From a virus: 64,000 nucleotides of DNA. The notes beneath the pieces are model-generated. The model saw nothing but the letters and a program-made list of their open reading frames with translations, made no database searches and had not been told where the DNA came from. Position numbers and translations under genes: made by a program. This document shows, piece by piece, positions 24,874-33,996 of the stretch. Each line of letters begins with the position of its first letter. Positions within the stretch are counted from its first letter, which is position 1. The stretch spans positions 1 through 64,000 of the IMG/VR virus record IMGVR_UViG_3300019754_000001; one strand, given 5' to 3'.

Positions 24874-25586
24874 TGAACATATATCTAGGATTAGAATACT
24901 CTACAGACTATTCAGTTAAAACACTGTTTGGAAGTATGATATCAGAAACTATTGACATAATAGGAATAGGATTAGCAGTAGATAAAGAAAGTCTTCCCAC
25001 ATACAGTAAGGTCATTGTTAATGAAAAAGAGTATAAAGTTTTAAGTATCTCTAGATTTACAGGTAAAATAGCTCTAGAAGGAGAAAATGGGTGGACAAGT
25101 AGCCATGTTTTAAACAGTATAGAGGAATCTAACTTTCAAATAGTTAAAAGCGTAAAGCCATTAAACTTCAGAAAGGTGTTTAAGGATAATGCAAAAGCGG
25201 TGGATAACATGTATAAATGTTCAATGCCCCCACCCTACAGTTTGAAGCGAAGGCACTTTAAAAGATACTTTAGGAGTGTTGAAGGGTTAAGCTTAGTAAT
25301 TAAAGGACTGGCTTCATACTTAGCAGAACACCATAGTGGTGATAAATTCACATTAGTACTTCCTGTAAATTATACTTTGTCTGGAGAAGTCTATAGAAAG
25401 GTAGACGAACTCGCTAAAATGCTAAAGGAAGCTTTAGTAAATAGAGGTAGAAAAAATGCAAAGGTTGAAGTTGAATACTTTACACCAAAAAGCCCAACAT
25501 GGACGGCTTTTGGAGATTCAATGCTAAACCATAGATTAAAAATAATAAGAGATGAATATCTCATACACAAATCATTAAATAAATAG
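24873..25586 (+). CDS. Hypothetical protein
   Basis: The 237-residue protein has an N-terminal beta-rich part (1-95) and a helical, Arg/Lys-rich middle (about 118-145, RRHFKRYFRS). A second domain resembles an alpha/beta fold (TLVLPVNYTLSGEVYRKVDELAKML). No motif allows naming. It is coupled to the previous gene by a one-base overlap. Confidence 0.62.
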   Translation: MNIYLGLEYSTDYSVKTLFGSMISETIDIIGIGLAVDKESLPTYSKVIVNEKEYKVLSISRFTGKIALEGENGWTSSHVLNSIEESNFQIVKSVKPLNFRKVFKDNAKAVDNMYKCSMPPPYSLKRRHFKRYFRSVEGLSLVIKGLASYLAEHHSGDKFTLVLPVNYTLSGEVYRKVDELAKMLKEALVNRGRKNAKVEVEYFTPKSPTWTAFGDSMLNHRLKIIRDEYLIHKSLNK

Positions 25587-25590
25587 TAAC

Positions 25591-25860
25591 ATGAAACAAA
25601 GAAAAACATTATTAGCAGGTGCACGTAACAAAGAAGTAGATATTAACAAAGTATTAAATAGAGATACAACAGCCTTACAATCCATGTACTGGAAAGAAAA
25701 AGGAATAATTGATTCAAAAAAAGAGGAGTTAGAGAGTATGCTTGAAGACCCTAAATACGTTATAGATTCAATCTATTTTACCCTCACAGAAGAGATAAAA
25801 AGAAAAGAAAATAGAATGAAAGAGATTAAAAAGTTAATTGACATAAATGAGAGCAAGTAA
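25591..25860 (+). CDS. Small coiled-coil protein
   Basis: The 89-residue protein is Lys/Glu-rich and predicted helical over most of its length, probably a coiled coil. It starts four bases after the preceding stop and overlaps the HATPase-like gene by 14 bases. The function is unknown. Confidence 0.6.
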   Translation: MKQRKTLLAGARNKEVDINKVLNRDTTALQSMYWKEKGIIDSKKEELESMLEDPKYVIDSIYFTLTEEIKRKENRMKEIKKLIDINESK

Positions 25861-27199
25861 AGTTGTGTTTAGTAATCCAGGACTAATATCAGTCCTGGAT
25901 TTAACTACTATGGGAGATAGTAGTAAAAAGAATAATAGCTTTAAAATAGGCAAATTTGATTCAGGACTTAAATATGCACTAGCTATTCTCTATAGAAATA
26001 ATGTAGAAGTTAAAATAGTTTCTGGAGATACTACCTTTACATTAGACTCCGAAGTACTTAAAGATAGTGTTACAGGTAAAGAGAAGGAAGTTCTTGTTAT
26101 AGTAGAATCACCCAAGCCTGAATATGAAATTGGAGAAGGTGCTTTATGTTCTAACTGTAAAGGAACTAATTATGGAGATGCTAGTAATAATTCAATACAC
26201 TACCAATGTGAAGGAGCCTATTGTGACGAAACTTACGAAGAGTATTTAGAATCATTAGAAATAAGACATATTACAGGTTTCTCACCGCAGTTGGGGCACG
26301 ATTGGGAACTATGGATGGCTATTAGAGAACTTTATAGTAATATGAAGGATGAAGGGGGTAGCATGTTCACATGCGATTATTTTGGAATGATTACTGATAA
26401 TACTTATATAGTTATACACATAACAGAAGAAATCAATAAAATACTAGATAACTTCGATGACTATTTTCTACCTAAAAGTGCTATAAAGATAGGCTCTTAT
26501 TCAACATTAAAGGTATTCAAAAATACAGGAAAGTATATAAAGATATACAAGCAAGGTATACTTATATATGAAAATATAGATATAGAATCACTTTATATGT
26601 ATGAGTGGGGGAATGCTGATATTGATGAAAGAAGGATTTTATCTAACTTTCACGAATTTAAGAACATGTATGACTGTGCTTTTAGAGATAGTAGTAATGA
26701 AGAACTTATAGTAGATTTTTTTGTAAACGTAAGAGAACATCATATGGAATCCTCTATGTATATAGGAGAACCTAGAGGTATGCTAGCAGCAATAATAAAT
26801 AAAGCATTAACTCCAACCGTCATTGAAACACTCCCTGAAAATATAAAGGTGTCTTTAAGTAGTGCGGGTGGAATAGATGTAGGAATACGTAGGATAAAAA
26901 CATTTGAACCTGACTATTCATATTCTACAGCAACAGTATCTAAGATGGAAGTAGAACTTACCTTTGAGGAAGAAATACAAAAGAAGTGTAAAACTTTTAA
27001 TATAGGATTTCCGGTAGTTAAATCAACAATATCTGGAAAATTAAAAGTACTGCCTGACATGTATAAGAAAGTAATATATGTAAGTGAAGACTTTACTGAA
27101 GAGGATAGGTGGGAGATAATAAGAGCTTCATTTAGATTACAATTTAATGATAATTTAACAGAAGCTCCATACAAAGAACTTGACAATTTTTATAAATAG
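25847..27199 (+). CDS. GHKL/HATPase-fold-like protein with a four-Cys insert
   Basis: The 450-residue protein has F-D-S-G-L-K-Y-A-L-A near residue 37 and R-E161-L-Y-S-N165-M-K-D-E-G, which resembles the E-xxx-N N-box of GHKL ATPases. From memory, phage proteins with this architecture are annotated as HATPase-like. A C101-x2-C104 plus C121-x4-C126 set between these motifs may bind zinc. No kinase-receiver or DNA-gyrase domain is seen. A nucleotide-binding regulatory or anti-host role is possible but unproven. Confidence 0.5.
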   Translation: MRASKVVFSNPGLISVLDLTTMGDSSKKNNSFKIGKFDSGLKYALAILYRNNVEVKIVSGDTTFTLDSEVLKDSVTGKEKEVLVIVESPKPEYEIGEGALCSNCKGTNYGDASNNSIHYQCEGAYCDETYEEYLESLEIRHITGFSPQLGHDWELWMAIRELYSNMKDEGGSMFTCDYFGMITDNTYIVIHITEEINKILDNFDDYFLPKSAIKIGSYSTLKVFKNTGKYIKIYKQGILIYENIDIESLYMYEWGNADIDERRILSNFHEFKNMYDCAFRDSSNEELIVDFFVNVREHHMESSMYIGEPRGMLAAIINKALTPTVIETLPENIKVSLSSAGGIDVGIRRIKTFEPDYSYSTATVSKMEVELTFEEEIQKKCKTFNIGFPVVKSTISGKLKVLPDMYKKVIYVSEDFTEEDRWEIIRASFRLQFNDNLTEAPYKELDNFYK

Positions 27200-27204
27200 C
27201 TAAA

Positions 27205-27471
27205 ATGGAAAAAGAAGTTTTTGATTTATACCAAGAGAAACTAAAAAGAAAAGAGAGATTAGAAGCACAGATAAAGAACTTGCATAGAAAGACAGGTAAT
27301 GGAGACAAAAAGGTATCAGAGGTTGGATGGTTGCAACTCAATTATGGGAATGGGTCTAGTGCAGAAATAATATTAGACAATAAAAAAGATTTGATAAGAG
27401 TATCTAATTTAATAAGTTCAATGCTTAATGAAGAGCTTGAGAATGTAATTAATGAGATGGAAGAATTATGA
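27205..27471 (+). CDS. Small coiled-coil protein
   Basis: The 88-residue protein has a basic helical N-terminal half (VFDLYQEKLKRKERLEAQI) and an acidic helical end. A short beta segment lies between. Its stop overlaps the next ATG (ATGA). No family is recognised. Confidence 0.62.
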   Translation: MEKEVFDLYQEKLKRKERLEAQIKNLHRKTGNGDKKVSEVGWLQLNYGNGSSAEIILDNKKDLIRVSNLISSMLNEELENVINEMEEL

Positions 27472-27665
27472 TAGAAATAGTTAAAATAATATGGCATAAA
27501 TACGATTGGGAAGATATTGAATCAAGACCTCCCCAACCTGGAACCTACCTAATCTATAGAAAAGGATGTGATAAGATGCACAAAGAGAAGTGGAATGGGA
27601 ATGGGTGGGCATCCTCTAATGGGGATTGTACACATTGGACAGAAATACCTAAACCAACAATATAA
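27468..27665 (+). CDS. DUF551-like small protein
   Basis: The 65-residue protein has the layout R-P-P-Q-P-G-T-Y-L-I-Y, a polar middle, and T-H-W-T-E-I-P-K-P at the end. This matches the pattern of small DUF551 proteins common in phages and prophages. The function of that family is unknown. It is coupled by a 4-base overlap to the gene before it. Confidence 0.65.
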   Translation: MIEIVKIIWHKYDWEDIESRPPQPGTYLIYRKGCDKMHKEKWNGNGWASSNGDCTHWTEIPKPTI

Positions 27666-27668
27666 AAC

Positions 27669-28388
27669 ATGAAAAGATTATTTAAATACTTACAGGATAA
27701 ACGGAATAGGTTTCTAGCAAGAAAGGATTTAATGAAATCCCTTATAAGAAATGTATCATTATTGGAAGAAGAGAATGAAAAATTTAAGAATATAATTAAA
27801 GATTATGAACGTAAATGGAGCGATTCTTATAACACTTGCTATGTTCCAATAGACAACTTTATGAGGGGCAGGAGTGCAAACTTTAGCCTTAGGTATGCTA
27901 ATTACATTAATAATGTAGAAAAGCTTACAGAACCTGGAAGAAAAGTAGGAAATACTACTAGGTTAATAGATTTTTCAATACAGTGGTTATTTAAAGTAGG
28001 AAATATACCACTTAAAGCAATCCCTTCATATGACGGTCTAGATAAAAAGATTTTATTAGATAATATTGATAGGAGATTGAACATGGAGCATGGGAAATCA
28101 CTAAAGTTATTAAATGGTGAACTGTCTACGACTAAAGTAAATAATAAAACAAATAAAATTGGAACAGTAGAAGACAAACATTTAAATAAATGGATATTTA
28201 TAGCATGTTTAGACGATAAAAAAGACGAAGGATTTCCTTTTTTCAAGAGAGAGATAATAAAAGCAAATGATAAAGATGAAGCCTACGATGTGGGAGAATC
28301 TACATTATTAGATACATGGCTAAAAGAGGGTAATTACAGTGTTATTAATTTTTTAGTTATACCAGTAGAAGAAATTATAAACTCCTAA
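27669..28388 (+). CDS. Hypothetical protein
   Basis: The 239-residue protein has a basic helical N-terminal part with a likely coiled coil (about 35-65). The C-terminal part (about 178-239) is compact, acidic and probably alpha/beta. No motif is recognised. Confidence 0.62.
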   Translation: MKRLFKYLQDKRNRFLARKDLMKSLIRNVSLLEEENEKFKNIIKDYERKWSDSYNTCYVPIDNFMRGRSANFSLRYANYINNVEKLTEPGRKVGNTTRLIDFSIQWLFKVGNIPLKAIPSYDGLDKKILLDNIDRRLNMEHGKSLKLLNGELSTTKVNNKTNKIGTVEDKHLNKWIFIACLDDKKDEGFPFFKREIIKANDKDEAYDVGESTLLDTWLKEGNYSVINFLVIPVEEIINS

Positions 28389-28401
28389 CAAGATATAAAA
28401 G

Positions 28402-28713
28402 ATGGAACAGAAAAATAAAGGATTTAGAGTGCATGCAGGATATAAAGAAGCAATAAAAAAATTAAAAATAGAAACCACAGAAAAAGGAGTAGTAGAAGCA
28501 GTAAAGTGGTTTGATGGTAACATTGTTAATCTTATAGCAATAGACAATGTTAAAGATGCTTTTCTTGTATCTTATTCCTGTTTATTCGGCAAGGTAATAA
28601 AAGTATTTAAAAATGAAGGAAAGCTTGAAGAGTTTAGAAGTACATTTGAACAGATACTTTTTAAAGAAGCTTGTAAATATAAAGAGAAATGGCAACAGAA
28701 AAACAAAAACTAG
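28402..28713 (+). CDS. Hypothetical protein
   Basis: The 103-residue protein is rich in Lys and aromatic residues with no recognised motif. It overlaps the following gene by 25 bases. Confidence 0.6.
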   Translation: MEQKNKGFRVHAGYKEAIKKLKIETTEKGVVEAVKWFDGNIVNLIAIDNVKDAFLVSYSCLFGKVIKVFKNEGKLEEFRSTFEQILFKEACKYKEKWQQKNKN

Positions 28714-28979
28714 CAAAAGCGCGTAATTATTTTAAGTATGTAATTGCAGGTTTATATAAATCAGTGCAACTTGATAAACTTACACCCAAAGAAGTAGAAT
28801 TGTGGGATAAGATATGTAGAGCTAGAGAGGAATTATTAGATATGTTTGATGAGGAATCTAGAGCTAAAGGATTAAATGTGCCTGAACATAAGTGCTTTTG
28901 TGGAAGAAAAGCTAAGATACAAAAGATGTACTACGGCAAGCTTATGTGGGTATGTCCTATACACCTAATGGAAAAGTAA
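28689..28979 (+). CDS. Small protein with a four-Cys zinc-ribbon-like end
   Basis: The 96-residue protein has a helical N-terminal part and a C-terminal Cys set (C-F-C-G...W-V-C-P with an adjacent His) that could bind zinc. It lies directly before ThyX. It might bind nucleic acid or protein, but no family is recognised. Confidence 0.62.
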   Translation: MATEKQKLAKARNYFKYVIAGLYKSVQLDKLTPKEVELWDKICRAREELLDMFDEESRAKGLNVPEHKCFCGRKAKIQKMYYGKLMWVCPIHLMEK

Positions 28980-28989
28980 AATAAAAAGA

Positions 28990-29880
28990 ATGCTAGAAGT
29001 AAAAAATAAGATTGAATTTGAAGGTAACTGTTGGGTTGGGGAAGTAGATGCTTCCCTCTTCAACAGTTCAGAAGAGTGTAGAATTAAGGCTGTAACGGAT
29101 ATAGCAAGTATAACTAAAGGTAGATTGGGTATGTATATAGGCAAGTATGATGAAACTTCATATTGTAGTATAACTCAAGAAAAGCAAGGCTTTAAAGCTG
29201 AAGAAAAAATATATTCACCTGTAAGGCAGCGACTGTATGATAGACTGTTAGTTGAAAGTGCAGGTAAACCTAGCACTCCCTTTGAATTTGTACCTATTAT
29301 AGAAGAAACTATATTTACACCTTGTGAAAAGGAATTAAACCAGCTATATAAACACGGAGTAAGTGATCCGAGTAATGATAGATTATTTACCAATATGAGA
29401 AATATACTCTGCTCTGGTGAATTCTTATACGACCAAGAAGAAAGTACTGAGGATTTTAAAGTAATAGTAGGTAGAGTTCCAATGAAAGTAGTATCGCATT
29501 TAAGAACGCATAGAGCATTTAGTTGGCTTGTGGAGAGTAGTAGAAATAAAAGATACTTGAAAGAAGTAGAGTTTTGGTATCCTAGTTGGTGGAATAAGGT
29601 AGGAAAGAATACATTAGAACGTCCCTATGTAGAGTACATGAAAGATTTAGATATGGATATTGTAGATACATTAAAAGAAGATGTAGAAGAAGGATTGCTG
29701 AAACCAGAAGAAGCTACTATGGAATTATCTGATAGAAGATTAGTAACTTTTGCTATGTGTGCCTGGAAACAAAATACTGATGCTTGGGATAATTTATTTG
29801 CAGTGAGGGGAGATAAGACAGGAACTATGAGTATTACAGGAGAAACAGTTAAACATATTAAAACATTAATAAATGAGTAG
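28990..29880 (+). CDS. thyX: Flavin-dependent thymidylate synthase (ThyX)
   Basis: The 296-residue protein contains R172-T-H174-R175-A-F-S178, the variant R-x-H-R-x-x-S core of ThyX, followed closely by E-S-S-R-N-K-R-Y. The family motif is R-H-R-x7-S, and most ThyX proteins are 220-250 residues; the extra length here is N-terminal. It makes dTMP from dUMP with FAD and methylenetetrahydrofolate. Together with uracil-DNA glycosylase it fits thymine-containing DNA. It overlaps the next gene by 8 bases. Confidence 0.85.
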   Translation: MLEVKNKIEFEGNCWVGEVDASLFNSSEECRIKAVTDIASITKGRLGMYIGKYDETSYCSITQEKQGFKAEEKIYSPVRQRLYDRLLVESAGKPSTPFEFVPIIEETIFTPCEKELNQLYKHGVSDPSNDRLFTNMRNILCSGEFLYDQEESTEDFKVIVGRVPMKVVSHLRTHRAFSWLVESSRNKRYLKEVEFWYPSWWNKVGKNTLERPYVEYMKDLDMDIVDTLKEDVEEGLLKPEEATMELSDRRLVTFAMCAWKQNTDAWDNLFAVRGDKTGTMSITGETVKHIKTLINE

Positions 29881-30127
29881 TCAAATAGTAATATTTCATC
29901 CAGCCGTCGAAGTAGTATCAGATTCAGGTATGGTAATAGATTATGTAAATCCTCCAGAACTGAATTTAGAATACCCTTATATAACAATAGGGAGTAGTCA
30001 TTCTATTAGACCTGTAATGGAACCTTTAGTAATGCGATTAAAAAAGAATACTCCAATATACTGCATGGATAATAATACAAGTATAAAGACAGTTGGAGAA
30101 TACATTAAAAGCATAAACGAATATTAA
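29873..30127 (+). CDS. Hypothetical protein
   Basis: The 84-residue protein overlaps the ThyX stop by 8 bases and so is probably co-translated. It is a beta-rich, Pro-containing small protein, and no domain is recognised. Confidence 0.6.
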   Translation: MSSQIVIFHPAVEVVSDSGMVIDYVNPPELNLEYPYITIGSSHSIRPVMEPLVMRLKKNTPIYCMDNNTSIKTVGEYIKSINEY

Positions 30128-30134
30128 ATAAAAC

Positions 30135-30329
30135 ATGGCAAAGAAAGTAACAACAATAGAAGAAGTATATTCAGACATACTGGATAATAATATCCGAACT
30201 AACTTAGTAGACAGCCCAATATGGAAAAATTGTTTACATAAAGATGATATGGGGGCTAAAGATAAGAAATACAAATACCGTATCAAATTTGAAGGTACCT
30301 TACCAATACAACTTTTAAATATAAAGTAA
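30135..30329 (+). CDS. Hypothetical protein
   Basis: The 64-residue protein has a charged, Lys-rich sequence (MAKKVTTIEEVYSDILD...). Its stop overlaps the next ATG by one base. No motif is recognised. Confidence 0.58.
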   Translation: MAKKVTTIEEVYSDILDNNIRTNLVDSPIWKNCLHKDDMGAKDKKYKYRIKFEGTLPIQLLNIK

Positions 30330-30586
30330 TGGATTTAAAAGATAAGATAGCAGTATTTAAAGGAGAGTTAGCAGACCTTGAATGGAAACAGGACAGATGG
30401 GGTAACTTTAAAAAGAAAGTTATTCGGAATGGAAAGGAAGTAGAATGCAGAGTTAAGTTTAAAAGTACGTCCGTACGAGTAGAGCAGAAAACCAGTAATG
30501 GAGATTGGGCTAACTTGTCAAGAGTCGCTCTCTACATATCTAAACAGTCTAGCATGGAAGGAATGCTAAAAAACTTTAATTTGTAA
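30329..30586 (+). CDS. Hypothetical protein
   Basis: The 85-residue protein is basic and mostly beta, with many Lys and Trp residues. It overlaps both neighbours by one base, consistent with operon coupling to the exoribonuclease gene. Confidence 0.6.
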   Translation: MDLKDKIAVFKGELADLEWKQDRWGNFKKKVIRNGKEVECRVKFKSTSVRVEQKTSNGDWANLSRVALYISKQSSMEGMLKNFNL

Positions 30587-31479
30587 TGAAATACTTTATA
30601 GATACAGAGTTCCACGAATACGGTAAACAACCTAAAGTATTAGGGTTAAAAGTAGGTAAACCTATTGATACTATAGATTTAATTAGTATTGGTATAGTTA
30701 GTGAGGAAATAGGAGAACCTCTAGCCTCCATGACTGACGAAAGAAGAAATAATTTAATTAAATCTGGAAAAGGGATTAAACATCAAAATAGTAGAGAATA
30801 CTATGCTATATGTAAAGAGTTTGATTTAAAAGCTGCTTGGGATAATGAGTGGTTGAAGGAGAATGTATTGAAGTCTATACATGAGGAACTTGTAAATATG
30901 AATATACAAGATGCTAAGAGAGCTACAAGATTTATGGTTGGAGGTGTACTTCTATCAGAACAGTTTACATACAGGAAGTTTAAAAGACTTATAAACAAAT
31001 ATGGTAAAACTAAAAAGCAGATAGCTGAGGAGGTTAAGAAGTTCGTTTTACTAAAAGAAATTGGAGAGGATGGAAGATGTAAATGCACTTGTGCAGATAC
31101 ATGTCTAAACGGCAAAGCTGGCTCTGCTGATAGATGTACTACGCAAGAATTACATAAATATCTACCTGAGTTTTATGCCTACTATGCAGATTATGATTGG
31201 GTAGTATTCTGTTGGCTATTTGGAAGAATGATTGATTTGCCTAAGGGTTTTCCTATGTACTGTAACGATTTAAAGCAGGACTTGGATGCTTATGTGAATG
31301 ACAAATGGCTTCCTGGCAGTATATCTTATATGAAAGGTGTGAATGATAATGTAACTTTTGATTTAGCTTTAGAGAAATTAAAAGGATTGCCTGAATACCC
31401 TAAACAAGAGAATGAACATAATGCTCTAGCTGATGCTAAGTGGAATAAGGAATTGTACAGTTTTATAAATTCATTATAA
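30586..31479 (+). CDS. DEDDh 3'-5' exoribonuclease-like protein
   Basis: The 297-residue protein opens with Y-F-I-D6-T-E8-F-H, a DEDD ExoI motif, followed by I-D-L-I-S-I-G-I-V and R-E-Y-Y-A-I-C-K. Near the end it has N-E-H-N-A-L-A-D-A, the DEDDh HxAxxD motif. This matches the Rv2179c-like 3'-5' exoribonuclease pattern, though that family is usually shorter. It has an unusual C-terminal half-insert with Cys residues near 164-180 (C-K-C-T-C-A-D-T-C). It probably trims RNA. It overlaps both neighbours by one base. Confidence 0.72.
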   Translation: MKYFIDTEFHEYGKQPKVLGLKVGKPIDTIDLISIGIVSEEIGEPLASMTDERRNNLIKSGKGIKHQNSREYYAICKEFDLKAAWDNEWLKENVLKSIHEELVNMNIQDAKRATRFMVGGVLLSEQFTYRKFKRLINKYGKTKKQIAEEVKKFVLLKEIGEDGRCKCTCADTCLNGKAGSADRCTTQELHKYLPEFYAYYADYDWVVFCWLFGRMIDLPKGFPMYCNDLKQDLDAYVNDKWLPGSISYMKGVNDNVTFDLALEKLKGLPEYPKQENEHNALADAKWNKELYSFINSL

Positions 31480-31691
31480 TGAATAGAAGACAGAAAAATA
31501 AGCAACGTAAAAAGTCTATATTAATTTATGATATGGCAGCTGCTCCTGTAAATGCATCTCTAGAAGATATATCACTACTATATAGTAAATTTGGATTAGT
31601 AGTATACGATAGCTTTAGAGGTAATAAGCCTGAAATAGTTCCTAGAAGAAATACAAATCTATTTAAATTTAAAGATAAAGACAAAATATGA
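31479..31691 (+). CDS. Small basic protein
   Basis: The 70-residue protein begins with a very basic run (MNRRQKNKQRKKS) that could bind nucleic acid, then a compact alpha/beta part. It is coupled at both ends to RNA- or nucleotide-processing genes. No family is recognised. Confidence 0.6.
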   Translation: MNRRQKNKQRKKSILIYDMAAAPVNASLEDISLLYSKFGLVVYDSFRGNKPEIVPRRNTNLFKFKDKDKI

Positions 31692-32623
31692 AAATAATAT
31701 GTATATATCACTCTCGAGATCTGGATGGGTGGATGAGTGCTGCAATAGTTAAACATTGGTTTGAAGAAACTGTTAATAGAAAAGGTGAAGAAGATATTCC
31801 TGTAGATAGTTTAGATTTTATAGGTTACGACTATGGTCAACCTATTCCTGATTTAAATGAATACGATAAAGTAATAATGTGTGATGTTAGTTTTCCACCA
31901 GATAAAATGGAAGAAGTATATGATTCAAGTGAATTCATATGGATAGACCACCATAAATCAGCTATAGAAGCCAGTAAATGGATTAATAATACTGTAGACG
32001 GATTAAGAGATACTAATTATGCAGCCTGTGAATTAACATGGAAATATTTCTTTCCTGATGAAGAGATACCTGAAATAGTTAGACTACTTGGTAGATATGA
32101 TTGCTTTGGACATAAAGGTACGGACGAAGAACAGAAAGTATTAGAGTTTCAATATGGTGCAAGACACTATATGAATAATTATAATGATTGTTATACCTGG
32201 CTTACGGGAAATGGTACTGAAGAATCTTTGGTGAATGCTATATTGGATTATGGCATTCCTATTTATCAATACCTTTGTACAGAAGCTAAACAGATTTATA
32301 GCAAAGCTTTTGAGATTTTATTAGTAGAAAACAAAGAAGATGTTACTGTAGGAGAACAAGTGAAAAAGTTCCTTTGTGTAAACCAAGAAAGATTTAATCC
32401 TATAAACTTTGGTATAGATTACCATAAAGAAGGATATGATGGATTTGCTTGTTTCTGGTTAAAAGATGGAAAGTGGATGTGGTCATTATATAATGACAAT
32501 GGGCAAGTAGACTGTTCACTAATAGCTAAACAGTATGGAGGCGGCGGTCATAAAGGAGCTGCTGGTTTTGTATGTGACCGCAATACAATGTTAAATATAA
32601 TTAAACGAATAAGTAAAATATAA
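31688..32623 (+). CDS. DHH-family phosphoesterase
   Basis: The 311-residue protein has H8-S-R-D-L-D13-G-W near the N-terminus, I-D87-H-H (the DHH metal-binding motif) and a C-terminal G-G-G-G-H-K-G-A-A-G, the DHHA1 signature. Such enzymes hydrolyse short oligonucleotides, cyclic dinucleotides or related phosphoesters. In the phage it could recycle RNA fragments from the upstream exoribonuclease or degrade a host cyclic-nucleotide alarm signal; the sequence does not decide. It overlaps the small basic gene by 4 bases. Confidence 0.82.
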   Translation: MKIICIYHSRDLDGWMSAAIVKHWFEETVNRKGEEDIPVDSLDFIGYDYGQPIPDLNEYDKVIMCDVSFPPDKMEEVYDSSEFIWIDHHKSAIEASKWINNTVDGLRDTNYAACELTWKYFFPDEEIPEIVRLLGRYDCFGHKGTDEEQKVLEFQYGARHYMNNYNDCYTWLTGNGTEESLVNAILDYGIPIYQYLCTEAKQIYSKAFEILLVENKEDVTVGEQVKKFLCVNQERFNPINFGIDYHKEGYDGFACFWLKDGKWMWSLYNDNGQVDCSLIAKQYGGGGHKGAAGFVCDRNTMLNIIKRISKI

Positions 32624-32629
32624 GAATTA

Positions 32630-32812
32630 ATGGAAGACAAAGAATATAATTATAGATTAATATTTATAGATGGACATAGATTTGATACAAAAAGCAATAA
32701 AAGTTTAAAAGAATTTACAGAATATTTATTAGAGCTTAAAATAATATTTACTAATGATGCCTCTTTCATGGTAGCTCATCTAGTAGTAATACAAGACATT
32801 ACAAATAAATAA
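32630..32812 (+). CDS. Hypothetical protein
   Basis: The 60-residue protein is small and mixed alpha/beta, with no recognised motif. It starts six bases after the DHH gene. Confidence 0.55.
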   Translation: MEDKEYNYRLIFIDGHRFDTKSNKSLKEFTEYLLELKIIFTNDASFMVAHLVVIQDITNK

Positions 32813-32828
32813 TTAAATATTATAGGAA

Positions 32829-33629
32829 ATGAATAAAAGTTTCACAGTTTTAGGAAACGCACATCTAATAAAGCAGTTCTTAGAAGATATAAGAATAAAA
32901 GGATATGAATTTAAAGGAAATGAATTTATATTACAAATATTCTTAAAGTACTTTGAAGTAGCAGCAGAGGCAGATAAATCACACTATGACCTAGATACTC
33001 AATATAAGGATGCTTTAGACCATTACAAACAATTAGAATTAGATGATATAGCTGATAAGGGAGCAAATAGTGTACTAAATGACCTTATGTATAAAGCCTT
33101 CACACATACTTACCAGTACGAAAAGCAGCAAGAAGAGAAAGAGAAAGTAGAAAGAGCGTATAGGGAAAAAGTAGAAAGGATGGCAGAAGGATTTTGGGAA
33201 AAGGGTGGCATACGCATAATTCATATAAACCGTGTGGATTACCTCCAACCTCCCCCCGGATTTAAGTTAAGTAGTTCAGATGTAATAGGTGTAATAGACC
33301 ATAATAGAAAAGAATCTGCAAAAGAGTATGGATTTAAATTAACAAATCCAAATACAGAAGAAATGCTAGAAAAATTAGCAAGTTTTTATACACCCAAAGA
33401 AGATAGTTTAAATATGGGCTTTCTTACCTACGTTACAAACGATAAAGAAAAAATACATAGTATAGACACTGAAGTATTTGCAGTAAGAGGTACAGGTATT
33501 CAGAAGATGACTTTACTTGAAGCTCTCCAAATGCAAGATGTTATTATTTTTGCTAGAGAAGAGAACGCTAACAAGTGTGCATACGATAGGCACGTTGAAA
33601 GATTAAAGAAAGTATATAAACAGAAATAG
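32829..33629 (+). CDS. Hypothetical protein with coiled-coil middle
   Basis: The 266-residue protein has a helical, Glu/Lys-rich middle (about 95-125) flanked by mixed alpha/beta parts. No motif allows naming. It begins about 17 bases after the preceding stop. Confidence 0.6.
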   Translation: MNKSFTVLGNAHLIKQFLEDIRIKGYEFKGNEFILQIFLKYFEVAAEADKSHYDLDTQYKDALDHYKQLELDDIADKGANSVLNDLMYKAFTHTYQYEKQQEEKEKVERAYREKVERMAEGFWEKGGIRIIHINRVDYLQPPPGFKLSSSDVIGVIDHNRKESAKEYGFKLTNPNTEEMLEKLASFYTPKEDSLNMGFLTYVTNDKEKIHSIDTEVFAVRGTGIQKMTLLEALQMQDVIIFAREENANKCAYDRHVERLKKVYKQK

Positions 33630-33630
33630 T

Positions 33631-33936
33631 ATGAAAGATAAATTAAAATTTAAATTAGATTCAGAAGAACTTCGCAATATAGTATATGAAAATTACTGCA
33701 TAGATACTAACGGAAATGAATGGGAATTTGAAACTATAGAGAATATTCATGAGGGAGAAGGAAGACATGAAACATTCTGGAGTAGGGTAGTTAAAAGAAA
33801 TGACGGGATTTTCTTTAAGATTAAGTGGGCTAGCTCTATAAAAGATAATATGGATTGGGAAGTATGTAACCCCCTAAAAGAGTACACTGTTGAAGAGGTA
33901 ATTGCAACAGATGTAACAATTACAAAGTATTTATAA
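33631..33936 (+). CDS. Hypothetical protein
   Basis: The 101-residue protein starts one base after the previous stop. It is acidic and beta-rich, with W-E-F-E and W-E-V-C patterns. No family is recognised. Confidence 0.58.
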   Translation: MKDKLKFKLDSEELRNIVYENYCIDTNGNEWEFETIENIHEGEGRHETFWSRVVKRNDGIFFKIKWASSIKDNMDWEVCNPLKEYTVEEVIATDVTITKYL

Positions 33937-33996
33937 CTATAATTATATTCAATAGATAGCATAGACAAATTAAATTCTTACTTAAATAATATTAAT

